NCBI RefSeq assembly: GCF_900105765.1
Contig: NZ_FNTX01000001.1
Coordinates: 682,001-746,000, forward strand
Source of the DNA: Ruania alba
Lineage (GTDB): Bacteria; Actinomycetota; Actinomycetes; Actinomycetales; Beutenbergiaceae
DNA length: 64,000 bases
Direction: 5' to 3'
This document shows, in pieces, positions 28,712 to 36,278 of this stretch. Within the stretch, counting starts at the first letter, position 1; every line of letters starts with the position of its first letter. Below the pieces are notes generated by a model. It made no database searches. It was given only the letters and a program-made list of their open reading frames with translations, and had not been told where the DNA came from. Both the position numbers and the translations under genes were made by a program.

Positions 28712-29365
28712 ATGCCACAGCGCCGCAACCGGGGTCCTCGCGGGGACCTCAGCCTGGAGCGCGTGCTGGCCGTGGGGGAGGAGTTGCTCGCCGCCGGCGA
28801 CCCCGACCGGGTGAGCATCCGGGCGGTCGCAGCCGGCCTCGATGTCGCCCCGAACGCCCTCTACACCTACGTCTCCTCCAAGGGCGAGCTGCACCAACGC
28901 CTCGCCGACCGGGGGCTCGCCCGGCTCGAGCTGGGCGTCCTCGAGGCCGCCGGGGCGCCGGGGGAGCGGCTGCGCACGTTCGCCCTCGCTGCGCGCCGGG
29001 CCCTGCTGAACGACCCGGGCGTGCTGCGTATCCTGGCCACCACGCCGGTGCGCGGGCCGGCCGCGGTGGCCCTGAGCGAGGCGTTGCTGCGCACCTGTTC
29101 CGACGGCGGACTGAGCCTCGGTCAGGCCAGTCGCCTCACGTATGCCCTCACCGTGTTCCTGTACGGCTACCTGTTCGTCGAGATCGGTGATCGGGAGCGC
29201 AGTCAGGAGCCGGAACCGTTCGACGTGGACCTCGCCTCGGTGCCGCTGACCGCCCGGATGGCCCAGCTGCCGTGGGATCCCGCGGAGGAGTTCGAGCGGG
29301 CCGTCGAGACGCTCCTCGCCGGGTACGGGCTGCCGGCGGGCGCGAGGGGCCAGATCAGGGAATGA
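28712..29365 (+). CDS. TetR-family transcriptional regulator
   Basis: 217 residues. N-terminal HTH (SIRAVAAGLDVAPNALYTYVSSKGELHQRLADR) followed by a helical ligand domain of the TetR_C type. Leaderless start at ATG 28712, six bases after TATACT. Likely represses the divergent CPBP gene and itself through TGTACGGCGTACA. Its end overlaps the convergent dehydrogenase gene by 11 bp. Confidence 0.88.
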   Translation: MPQRRNRGPRGDLSLERVLAVGEELLAAGDPDRVSIRAVAAGLDVAPNALYTYVSSKGELHQRLADRGLARLELGVLEAAGAPGERLRTFALAARRALLNDPGVLRILATTPVRGPAAVALSEALLRTCSDGGLSLGQASRLTYALTVFLYGYLFVEIGDRERSQEPEPFDVDLASVPLTARMAQLPWDPAEEFERAVETLLAGYGLPAGARGQIRE

Positions 29366-30596
29366 CGGCGTCCGGCCGGTTGTCCATCGCTGCCCGGTTG
29401 GCTGAGGCGATGCTCCAGGCCGTCTCGCGCGGCGACGTTCCGGTGCGCAGGGAATCCTCGAGCAGGCGTGCCACCTTGGTGCGCATCTCGGTGTAGAGCC
29501 GATCGAAGGACTCGGCAGGGTCGCTGCCCACCCATCCGAACAGCAGCCACCAGGCCCAGGCAGCGGCGCCGGTGTTGGCCACGACGTCGGGGATCACCAT
29601 CACGTCGCGCTTGGCGAGCAGTGCCTCGGCCTCGCGGGTGACGCCGGTGTTGGCGGCCTCCACGATCACGGCGGCGGCGACGTCGTCGACGTTGGCCGGG
29701 GTGATCGCGTAGGAGATCGCTGCCGGGACGAGGATGTCCGCCTCGACGGCCAGCACCGCCTCGCGGGGGAGCTGGGTGATCGTAGCGGGTACCCGGGTGC
29801 GGTCGATCGTGCCGTAGTCATCGCGCAGGTCGAGCAAGGTGGGCACGTCCAGCCCGTTCGGGTCGTACAGGGTGCCGACGGCGTCGGCCATCGCCACCAC
29901 GTGCACGCCCGCCTCGTGCAGGTAGAACGCGGCGGCGCCGCCCATCGTGCCGACGCCCTGGATCGCGACCTCCGGCTGCAGCCAGGCGCGTGTCTCGAAG
30001 ACACCGAGGCAGGCCTGCGCCACGCCGTACCCGCCGATCACGTCACCGAGGACGCATCCGTCGTCGGTGATGATGTCGAGGCCGGTGCGTACCCGCTCGA
30101 GGGTGGCTGCGGGGTTGACCGAGCGCTGGATCGCTGCGTGGAAGGACTGGCCCAGCCCGACGGCGGCGAATGCCTCGTCGATGCGCTGCTGCGTGACGCC
30201 GAGGTCCTCGGCGGTGACCCAGTGGGCGTCCAGCCACGGCTTCATGTGGGCGAAGAAGCGCTCCAGCACCCCGGTCGCGCGGGGGTCCTGCGGGTCGAAG
30301 TCGATCCCGCCCTTCGCTCCGCCGACCGGCAGGCCGAAGACGGCCGTCTTGGCGGCCATCCCGCGAGCCAGATCCTCCACCTCCGAGAGCGTGCAGCCGG
30401 GGCGCATCCGGGTGCCGCCGGTGGCCAGTCCGGAGACGAGCGTCTGGACGACGAGATAACCGCGCGCGCCGGTGACCGGGTCGGTCCAGTGGACCCGCCG
30501 GTACGGTTCGGTTGTCGGCTCGACGTGCTTGATCGACGAGCCGGAGCGGCCGTCGTCGGCGGGTGTGTTCTGCCACCGTGTGTCGAGAGTCGTCAT
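29355..30596 (-). CDS. Glu/Leu/Phe/Val dehydrogenase
   Basis: 413 residues. The N-terminal dimerisation/catalytic domain has GGTRMRP, AAKTAVFGLPVGGAKGGIDFDP (with the substrate and catalytic Lys residues) and the catalytic Asp in TAEDLGV; the Rossmann domain has VAIQGVGTMGGAAAFYL. It deaminates an L-amino acid to the 2-oxo acid with NAD(P). ATG 30596 is chosen because AGGAGG is 8 nt upstream. Divergent from a LysR gene that may regulate it. Confidence 0.93.
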   Translation of the reverse strand: MTTLDTRWQNTPADDGRSGSSIKHVEPTTEPYRRVHWTDPVTGARGYLVVQTLVSGLATGGTRMRPGCTLSEVEDLARGMAAKTAVFGLPVGGAKGGIDFDPQDPRATGVLERFFAHMKPWLDAHWVTAEDLGVTQQRIDEAFAAVGLGQSFHAAIQRSVNPAATLERVRTGLDIITDDGCVLGDVIGGYGVAQACLGVFETRAWLQPEVAIQGVGTMGGAAAFYLHEAGVHVVAMADAVGTLYDPNGLDVPTLLDLRDDYGTIDRTRVPATITQLPREAVLAVEADILVPAAISYAITPANVDDVAAAVIVEAANTGVTREAEALLAKRDVMVIPDVVANTGAAAWAWWLLFGWVGSDPAESFDRLYTEMRTKVARLLEDSLRTGTSPRETAWSIASANRAAMDNRPDAVIP

Positions 30597-30759
30597 CACG
30601 ATCACCTCCTGCTGGTTGCCTACGAGGTCTCGGGGGAGAGCGCCTGACGGCGTCCCTCATCTGGTGTCTTCAGAGTGCGGCCTGGGTGCTGTGCGCGTCT
30701 AGCAACGGTTCATGCACAGATCCGTTCAGTTCTGCTTCACAGTGCGTACCCTGGCGATC

Positions 30760-31683
30760 ATGGAGCTGTCCCTGCGCCGATTGCGGATGCTGCGCGAACT
30801 ACATCGCCGCGGCACCGTGACCGGTGCGGCAGCGAGCCTGCACTACAGCCCGTCGGCGGTGTCCCAGCAGCTGGCGCAACTCGAACGGGAGGTAGGGGCG
30901 ACCCTCTTCGAGCGAATGGGGCGCAGGATCCGGCTCACCGAGCTGGGGGTGTTGCTCACCGAGCACGCCGAGGACATCCTCGACTCCGTCGAACGCGCCG
31001 AGATGGCACTCGAGCATGCCCAGGGCGGCGTGGTCTCCCGCCTCGAAGGGGGAGTGTGGGCGTCGGTGGCATCGGGTCTGCTGCCGGCCGCGCTGGCGAA
31101 GCTCGCCGAGGAGCATCCGGGCATCGAGGTGCGCACCATCGAGCTCGCACCCGAAGACACTGCGGGGGCTGTGCTGGACGGGTCCCTCGACTTCTCCTTC
31201 GTGATCGACTACTCCGACTATGCGATGCCGTGGGATCCCGCACTGGTGCGGGAGGTGATCGCGGTGGAACGACTGCACGGGGCAGTGCCGACAGGCTCGA
31301 TGCTCGAACCCACGGTGGCTCTGGCCGCGCTCGCCGACCAACGCTGGGTGCTGGCCGGTGGCAAGTCTCACTTCGGGCGTGCGGTGCGGATCGCCTGCCG
31401 CCGGAACGGGTTCGAACCGCGCATCGTGCACCAGGTGGAGGAGCAGTCCACGGCGCTTGCGATGGTCGCCGGGGGCCTCGGAGTGACGCTCGTCTCCGAC
31501 CTCGTGCTGGACTCGGTCCCTGAGGGCGTCGACATCGTGGCGCTCACCGAGCCGGTGCTGCGCACCGTCTCCCTCGCGCACCGGGCCACGAACCCGACCC
31601 GTCGGTCGCTCGAGCTGGTGATCGATGCCGTGCGGACCGCTGCGGCGGAGCGGGGGCTGGCGGCGAGCTCGACGCCACCGTGA
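30760..31683 (+). CDS. LysR-family transcriptional regulator
   Basis: 307 residues. LysR HTH (MELSLRRLRMLRELHRRGTVTGAAASLHYSPSAVSQQ shows the usual pattern, residues 1-40) and a two-lobed effector domain. ATG 30760 lies seven bases after TACCCT, so probably leaderless; an in-frame start at 30712 would precede that box. Divergent from the amino-acid dehydrogenase with 163 bp between, the classic layout for a LysR activator of its neighbour. Confidence 0.88.
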   Translation: MELSLRRLRMLRELHRRGTVTGAAASLHYSPSAVSQQLAQLEREVGATLFERMGRRIRLTELGVLLTEHAEDILDSVERAEMALEHAQGGVVSRLEGGVWASVASGLLPAALAKLAEEHPGIEVRTIELAPEDTAGAVLDGSLDFSFVIDYSDYAMPWDPALVREVIAVERLHGAVPTGSMLEPTVALAALADQRWVLAGGKSHFGRAVRIACRRNGFEPRIVHQVEEQSTALAMVAGGLGVTLVSDLVLDSVPEGVDIVALTEPVLRTVSLAHRATNPTRRSLELVIDAVRTAAAERGLAASSTPP

Positions 31684-31684
31684 C

Positions 31685-31852
31685 ATGCGTTTGTACGCCG
31701 CCACGGATTGGCTCAGTCGGCACGGTGCCAGATATGGCTTGTGCCAGATCGACGGCAGCGACAACTGGCACTTCGAACTGCACCCGGATGCTACGCGACA
31801 CGGGTGCCCGCCGATGTATACCGATCCCACCAAGGGTCCCCGGCTCCGGTGA
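31685..31852 (+). pseudogene. Remnant of an M15 (VanY-like) D-Ala-D-Ala carboxypeptidase
   Basis: Only the last 55 codons of a carboxypeptidase remain: WLSRHGARYGLCQIDG, then the Zn-ligand region NWHFEL and the conserved tail HGCPPMYTDPT. The rest of the enzyme, including the other Zn ligands, is missing, and the fragment starts 1 bp after the LysR stop. It is probably the scar of a deletion that placed the LysR gene next to it. Confidence 0.7.
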
Positions 31853-31854
31853 TA

Positions 31855-31926
31855 CACGAGGGTGGCCTGAGTGTCACGGATTGGCCCCCAATGTTAAGTG
31901 GTCGTTGCGACACTCAGGCCCCCGTG
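31855..31926. repeat. 72-bp inverted-repeat element
   Basis: GGCCTGAGTGTC (31864-31875) is perfectly repeated in reverse at 31909-31920, and the arms extend outward (CACGAGGG against CCCGTG) with a small bulge. The 33-nt centre contains GGCCCCCAATGTTAAGTGG. It could be a bidirectional terminator for the fragment above and the SRPBCC gene, or a small mobile repeat. Confidence 0.65.
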
Positions 31927-31937
31927 AGGCGCCATGA

Positions 31938-32474
31938 TCAGAGAGCGGCGGCGTACCTCGTCTCGAGCGCTGCGGTGCGCTCGGCGTCGAACAGGTCGGC
32001 CCGGTCCTCGTGCACGTGAGCCACCAGTGCGTCGATACACAGGTGGTACCCGGTGGCCGTGCTGGCGAACCCCCGTGGGGCCGGCTTCTCGGCACGCACG
32101 GTCAGGGTCAGCAGGGTCCCAGCACCGTCTGGAATCAGATCGAATCGGAGCTGTTCGGTCTCCCAGGTGAACTCGAACGTGTGCGGAGGGTCCCACGTCA
32201 GCAGCCGACCCGGAAGGCTGGCGTCGTCGAGATCGAGACCAGCCGCTTCGATCTCGGAGCCGGCCTGCTCGATCGACTCGGGCCAGAAGGTGATCGTCAG
32301 TTCGGCTCCCGCCGTCCGCTCGCCGATGATGTCCGCCGGGAACCAGTGGCGTAGGTGCTCTGACTCGGTGATCGCGCGCCACACCGTCTCGCGCGGGTGA
32401 GTCAGCGTGCGTTGATAGCGGAGCACCACGATCTCACCGTCGCGGGTGACTTCTCCCAGTGATTCAGGCATCAT
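31938..32474 (-). CDS. SRPBCC/AHSA1-domain protein
   Basis: 178 residues with an AHSA1-type START-like fold: RTLTHPRETVWRAITESEHLRHWFP, ITFWPES, LLTWDPPHTFEFTW and a C-terminal amphipathic helix. Such proteins bind small hydrophobic ligands; the partner is unknown. The start codon overlaps the ArsR stop by one base (TGATG), a standard ArsR-SRPBCC pair. ATG 32471 is also possible. Confidence 0.87.
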   Translation of the reverse strand: MMPESLGEVTRDGEIVVLRYQRTLTHPRETVWRAITESEHLRHWFPADIIGERTAGAELTITFWPESIEQAGSEIEAAGLDLDDASLPGRLLTWDPPHTFEFTWETEQLRFDLIPDGAGTLLTLTVRAEKPAPRGFASTATGYHLCIDALVAHVHEDRADLFDAERTAALETRYAAAL

Positions 32475-32800
32475 CAATCTCCTTGGTCGTCCGACATGTC
32501 GTCCAGGTGTGCCTCGAGGGCGTCGAGGCGGCTCGCCCACATACGCCGGTAGGGCTCGAGCCAGTGATCGAGCTCGCGCAGCGGTTCCGGCGCAAGCGCA
32601 TAGTGGCGACGAGGGCCATCCACACGGGCCTCGACCAACCCTGCCTCGCCCAGCACCTTGAGGTGCTTGGAGACGTTCGGCTGCGCTGTCCGGATCTGCT
32701 CGACCAGCTCCGAGACCATGAAGTCTCGCCCGCGAAGGAGGTCAAGGATCTGGCGCCTGGTGGGGTCGGCCAGGACCGTGAACGGATCGCGGGTGGGCAT
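32474..32800 (-). CDS. ArsR-family transcriptional regulator
   Basis: 108 residues, winged helix only: DPTRRQILDLLRGRDFMVSELVEQIRTAQPNVSKHLKVLGEAGLVEAR. No Cys metal site is visible, so it is not a metal sensor of the classic type. Leaderless start: ATG 32800 is six bases after AATAAT. It should repress its own promoter, and thus the SRPBCC gene. Confidence 0.88.
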   Translation of the reverse strand: MPTRDPFTVLADPTRRQILDLLRGRDFMVSELVEQIRTAQPNVSKHLKVLGEAGLVEARVDGPRRHYALAPEPLRELDHWLEPYRRMWASRLDALEAHLDDMSDDQGD

Positions 32801-32806
32801 GCAGGC

Positions 32807-32841
32807 ATTATTCCTACGAAAGAATATTCCTGTCAAGGAAT
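32807..32841 (-). promoter_or_regulatory. ArsR promoter with overlapping operator
   Basis: Minus-strand TTGACA (32836-32831) and AATAAT (32812-32807) are 18 bp apart. A perfect repeat ATTCCT-N4-AGGAAT (32826-32841) covers the -35 box, with another GAATATTC palindrome beside it. Confidence 0.6.
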
Positions 32842-32971
32842 GTGATATGCGTATCGCCGGGCGATGCCGGGGCAGGTGTGCAGCGGCAGTGCGGGCGAAG
32901 TGGCGTCGTCGAGGGCGTCAGGGCCAGTCGCCGATCGCCTACGGGCGGTCGCCGCAGGCCCGCCTACGTGA

Positions 32972-33757
32972 TCATTCCCAACGGAAGAATGCGGACGCTA
33001 CACCGACGCCGAGCGCGGTGGTGACTCCGAGGCTGACCCAGCTCTCCCACGCCACTGTCTCGCCGATCCAGGTGGACTGGAACGCTTCGACGGCGGCACC
33101 GAAGGGTAGCCAGGCGCCGATTTCGGCCAGCTGCTCGGGCAGGTTCTCCATGGGGCCGAACATGCCGCCGAGTGCAGCCATAGCGAAGAACGCGATCAAG
33201 CCGATGGCCGCAGCCGTGTTCGGCGTGGGAGCTACTGAGGCCACGATCATGCCCAATGCGTACATCGCCACGCAGCACGTCAGCAGCACCAGCAGGGCCG
33301 TGAACGTATCGGCGGGGAGACCGGCATCGAAGAACAACATCGCGACTCCGAAGGCGAGGGTGATGCCTACGAGTACTTGGACCAGACCGACCACCATCTG
33401 AGCCACCATCACCATGGCTGGAGAAGCCGGGGTGACCGCCAAGCGGCGCAGTACTTTGGTCTTGCGATACGTCGACAGGAAACTGGGGAAGTTCATCACC
33501 CCGATATAGGTCACCACTATGCTCAGCACGACTGGCAACGCGTAATAGTCCATCGCTGTGACGCCAGGAGCTACTTCCTGGCTCAGGTCATCAGTTCTCA
33601 GGCCCTGCATCACCAGCAGCAGGATGGGTAGACCCAGGGGAACGATGAGGTTGGCAGTAGAGCGGGTGATCATCTTGGCTTCGGCCTGGATCATCCGCAT
33701 CCAGGCGTGGGGCCCCGGTCGGCGCGCATGGACGGTAGGCGTGGTCATGGTGGTCAT
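32972..33757 (-). CDS. ABC-2 type exporter permease
   Basis: 261 residues, six predicted helices, ABC-2 membrane fold with the conserved SFLSTYRKTKVLRRLAVTPASP loop and VASVAPTPNTAAAIGLIAFF. Its start overlaps the ATPase stop by 4 bp. Closely related to the frameshifted permease at 58.5-59.2 kb. Probably exports a drug, lipid or peptide under PadR control. Confidence 0.9.
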   Translation of the reverse strand: MTTMTTPTVHARRPGPHAWMRMIQAEAKMITRSTANLIVPLGLPILLLVMQGLRTDDLSQEVAPGVTAMDYYALPVVLSIVVTYIGVMNFPSFLSTYRKTKVLRRLAVTPASPAMVMVAQMVVGLVQVLVGITLAFGVAMLFFDAGLPADTFTALLVLLTCCVAMYALGMIVASVAPTPNTAAAIGLIAFFAMAALGGMFGPMENLPEQLAEIGAWLPFGAAVEAFQSTWIGETVAWESWVSLGVTTALGVGVASAFFRWE

Positions 33758-34503
33758 CGGCCGTATTCCTCCTCGTTCAGAAGCGCTCTGCCGGTCAGCG
33801 TCACGAAGGCATCCTCCAGGGTGGTCGCTGAGGCCTGAGCTTTCAGGTCATCCGGGGCACCCTGGGCGATGATGCGCCCGGCATCGATGAGTGCCACCCG
33901 GTCGCAGAGTCGTTCGACTTCATCCATGGCATGGCTGACGAGAACCACTGTCTGTTCTTGTAGAGCCTCGATCGTCGACCACACCCGACGTCGGGCCAGG
34001 GGATCCAGCCCGGTAGTCAGTTCATCGAGGATCACCACTTGTGGTTGCCCCACCAGCGCCAAAGCAATCGAGAGTCGCTGCATCTGTCCGCCGGAGAGAT
34101 TGCTGAAGCGGGTTGTGGCCTTCTCCTGCAACTCCACCATGGCCAAGGCCCGGCTGGCGTCCAAGGGGTTCGGATAGAAACTGCGGTAGAGGTCCACGAG
34201 CTCACGAGCAGTCAGCGCATCATGCAGATTGGCATGCTGCAGCTGGACGCCGAGCACCTGACGGACCTCGGCTCGGTCGGCGAGAGGATCTAGGCCCAGA
34301 ATCCGGACCGAGCCCTCGGTGGGCTTGCGCAGTCCGGCGATCATCTCCATCGTGGTGGTCTTGCCTGCACCATTTGACCCCAGCACACCAAAGGTCTCCC
34401 CAGCAGGGATTCGCAGGCTGATGCCGTCGACTGCTGTCTTGTTCTTGTATCGCTTGACCAGCCGCTGGGCTTCGACGGCCAGAGGTGGAGTCGTATCCGT
34501 CAT
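33754..34503 (-). CDS. ABC exporter ATP-binding protein
   Basis: 249 residues from ATG 34503. Walker A GSNGAGKTT, signature LSGGQMQR, Walker B VVILDELTTGLD and switch His in LVSHAMDEVE; C-terminal end of the drug-exporter type (LEDAFVTLTG). Works with the permease that follows. ATGA overlap with the PadR gene puts all three in one operon. A longer frame to 34623 is rejected because it would overlap PadR by 120 bp. Confidence 0.92.
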   Translation of the reverse strand: MTDTTPPLAVEAQRLVKRYKNKTAVDGISLRIPAGETFGVLGSNGAGKTTTMEMIAGLRKPTEGSVRILGLDPLADRAEVRQVLGVQLQHANLHDALTARELVDLYRSFYPNPLDASRALAMVELQEKATTRFSNLSGGQMQRLSIALALVGQPQVVILDELTTGLDPLARRRVWSTIEALQEQTVVLVSHAMDEVERLCDRVALIDAGRIIAQGAPDDLKAQASATTLEDAFVTLTGRALLNEEEYGR

Positions 34504-35102
34504 GCTGATCCCTGCTCTTGCCGCGGACCGTGCTCGGTCGGGTCGGTTTGCGGTGATGGTCCCTTCTCCGGGATCTGGGGTGGTTCGGCTATTCCGAGAA
34601 GTTGTCGTGTTTCGCGCAGCCATTCCCGTTCTGCCCTGGCGTGGAGGAGGCCGTTGCGCAGAGTCGCCTTCTGCAACCGTCCCGTCATGTCATCGGCTTC
34701 GATCGTGATCGAGGCCAGTTCGGTCAGTGCCTCGTTCACCTGGCGGTCTCGTTCGTCGAGCAGTCGCTCCACTCCTTCGCGGCCGATCGGGGTAGCGAAG
34801 AACAGTCGGGCGAGGAACGGCTCCTTGGGCTGGTCTGCCTCGACGGGGGATGACAGCCAGTCGGCCAGCTCCTGGTGCCCGACGTCGGTCAGGGAGTGCA
34901 CCTTGCGGTCGGGTTTCCCATCCTGCGGAACCACCTCGGTCGTGATCGCTCCGGCCGCGCTCAGTCGGTCCAGTGTCCGATAGATCTGGGATCGGTCGGC
35001 ATGCCAGAAGTGCGCCACGGTACCGGCGAAGGCGCGGCTCAGGTCGTAGCCACTCAACGAACGGATCGACAGCAGTCCGAGGATCGCGTGTTTCAACTCC
35101 AT
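34500..35102 (-). CDS. PadR-family transcriptional regulator
   Basis: 200 residues. PadR winged helix (HAILGLLSIRSLSGYDLSRAF, TLDRLSAAGAITTE, YSLTDVGHQEL-like end) and the long C-terminal dimerisation helix with a Vir_act_alpha_C-type domain. First gene of the PadR-ATPase-permease operon. An inverted repeat (TGCACA-N10-TGTGCA) just upstream is a likely autoregulatory site. Confidence 0.88.
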   Translation of the reverse strand: MELKHAILGLLSIRSLSGYDLSRAFAGTVAHFWHADRSQIYRTLDRLSAAGAITTEVVPQDGKPDRKVHSLTDVGHQELADWLSSPVEADQPKEPFLARLFFATPIGREGVERLLDERDRQVNEALTELASITIEADDMTGRLQKATLRNGLLHARAEREWLRETRQLLGIAEPPQIPEKGPSPQTDPTEHGPRQEQGSA

Positions 35103-35115
35103 GATCGTAGTCTAC

Positions 35116-35137
35116 TGCACACATATATGATTGTGCA
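35116..35137 (-). promoter_or_regulatory. Probable PadR operator
   Basis: TGCACA (35116-35121) and TGTGCA (35132-35137) flank an AT-rich centre 13 bp before the PadR start; TAGACT on the minus strand next to it may be the -10 box. Confidence 0.45.
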
Positions 35138-35297
35138 CCTATGCGCTGTGAGGTCGACTGCTGCAGTCGGTTCGGCCAGGTGACTGCTGCTTGCAGCGCC
35201 AGCGAGGGGTTGGGTGAGTGTCGGCCGCCGGGGGAGCTGGGATCACCGCTCACGGAATGGAGCCACGTCGTGGATGGAGAACCGCGCGATCACGTGG

Positions 35298-35361
35298 CAG
35301 AAGACTGCACTACTGCCGACGGCGTCGCGCGCAGCCAGTGTGTCGTTCCGGCAGTCTTCTG
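35298..35361. repeat. Inverted repeat with 11-bp perfect arms
   Basis: CAGAAGACTGC at 35298-35308 and GCAGTCTTCTG at 35351-35361, with 42 nt between. It lies in the 275-bp gap between the PadR and glyoxalase-like genes, just after the stop of the latter. Could be a terminator or a relic of a small transposable repeat. Confidence 0.6.
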
Positions 35362-35377
35362 ACGTTCAGGGCCTGCG

Positions 35378-35908
35378 TCAGTCGTTTGTCTCGCAGAGGC
35401 GTAGGACGTTGCCGAAGGGGTCCGTGATCTCGATCGTGGGTCCGCCGGGGGCGTCGCGGTCGATGCCGGGGTTGAGCCGTGGGTGCGATCGTGTGGAGAT
35501 CTCGGCGAGGAAAGTGACAGCGTTGGCTACGGGTACCCAGACTACGGTTCCTGGCGTGCCATCACCGTGATGCTCGGAGAGGTCGAGGGTCGTCTCGTCG
35601 CGGCGTATTCGCAGGTACAAGGGCATCCCAGGCTCGAAACGGTGTTCCCACTCGACGGTGAAGCCCAGATAGTCCAGGTAAAACTCTCTTGCGAGGGATT
35701 CGTCGTGGATGCGGAGCACCGGGACCGATGCACCCATGCCAGGGCGCACGGCGGACAGTCGAGCTGATGCGGTGTTCCAGTCGGTGAAGCCGAGTTGTTG
35801 CGAGACGATCTCCAGAGCGCGGCTATGACTGATGGAGGCGTCAGCCGCGGCCAGGCTCCGTCGCAGCGTTCGCGCGGCCGTCTTGGCATCATTCAGGGTG
35901 AAGTGCAT
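35378..35908 (-). CDS. Glyoxalase/bleomycin-resistance (VOC) superfamily protein
   Basis: 176 residues. An N-terminal helical part (DAKTAARTLRRSLAAADASISHSRALEIVSQQLGFTDWNT) precedes a VOC domain (about 60-173: VPVLRIHDESLAREFYLDYLGF, TVVWVPVANAV, IEITDPFGNVLRLCE). Fits the glyoxalase-superfamily group with this extra N-terminal helix bundle; ligand unknown, metal ligands not clear. Confidence 0.85.
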   Translation of the reverse strand: MHFTLNDAKTAARTLRRSLAAADASISHSRALEIVSQQLGFTDWNTASARLSAVRPGMGASVPVLRIHDESLAREFYLDYLGFTVEWEHRFEPGMPLYLRIRRDETTLDLSEHHGDGTPGTVVWVPVANAVTFLAEISTRSHPRLNPGIDRDAPGGPTIEITDPFGNVLRLCETND

Positions 35909-36219
35909 GAGTTCATCGCTATCTCGGTGCCGTCAGCATGGTCGGTGCCCGCGTTGCCGTCCGGGGCGCCGTGACAGTCACGAGAACCTCTGGCAGAAGA
36001 TGCGCTCGATGTGTTCACCAGGCCGAAAATCTCGGCGCGGGCGGCAGGCTCATCGAGAAGCCCTGCCCGCAGACTATCAAGGCCGCGGTCCGGCATCCGG
36101 ACCTGGGCCGCCCCGCGCTCGGCTGTCGTCGCACGCATGCCAGCCGACCAGCCCTGTGCGCACGCACGGTCAAGAGGTGGATTCCGACGTCGAACTTGCA
36201 CGGGTTCCCGCGAAGGAGC
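35909..36219. other. Gene-free stretch with no recognised content
   Basis: About 310 bp between the VOC gene and the XRE promoter. Open frames exist on both strands (for example minus-strand 35893-36255) but none shows a known domain, ribosome site or sensible start. It may be decayed coding DNA. Confidence 0.5.
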
Positions 36220-36256
36220 CATGGTTCTCATGATTCTTAGAGTCATGGAAACCATG
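36220..36256. promoter_or_regulatory. Large palindrome before the XRE regulator
   Basis: CATGGTTCTCATGA (36220-36233) and TCATGGAAACCATG (36243-36256) match in 12 of 14 positions as an inverted repeat with a 9-nt loop. It ends 9 bp before TACGAT, the probable -10 box, so it is a likely operator. Confidence 0.55.
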
Positions 36257-36278
36257 ACGTCTGGCTACGATGGTGCGC

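Noticed and set aside
35893-36255. Minus-strand 120-codon frame upstream of the VOC gene
   Set aside because: No ribosome site, no domain, and it covers the XRE operator; treated as non-coding or decayed.
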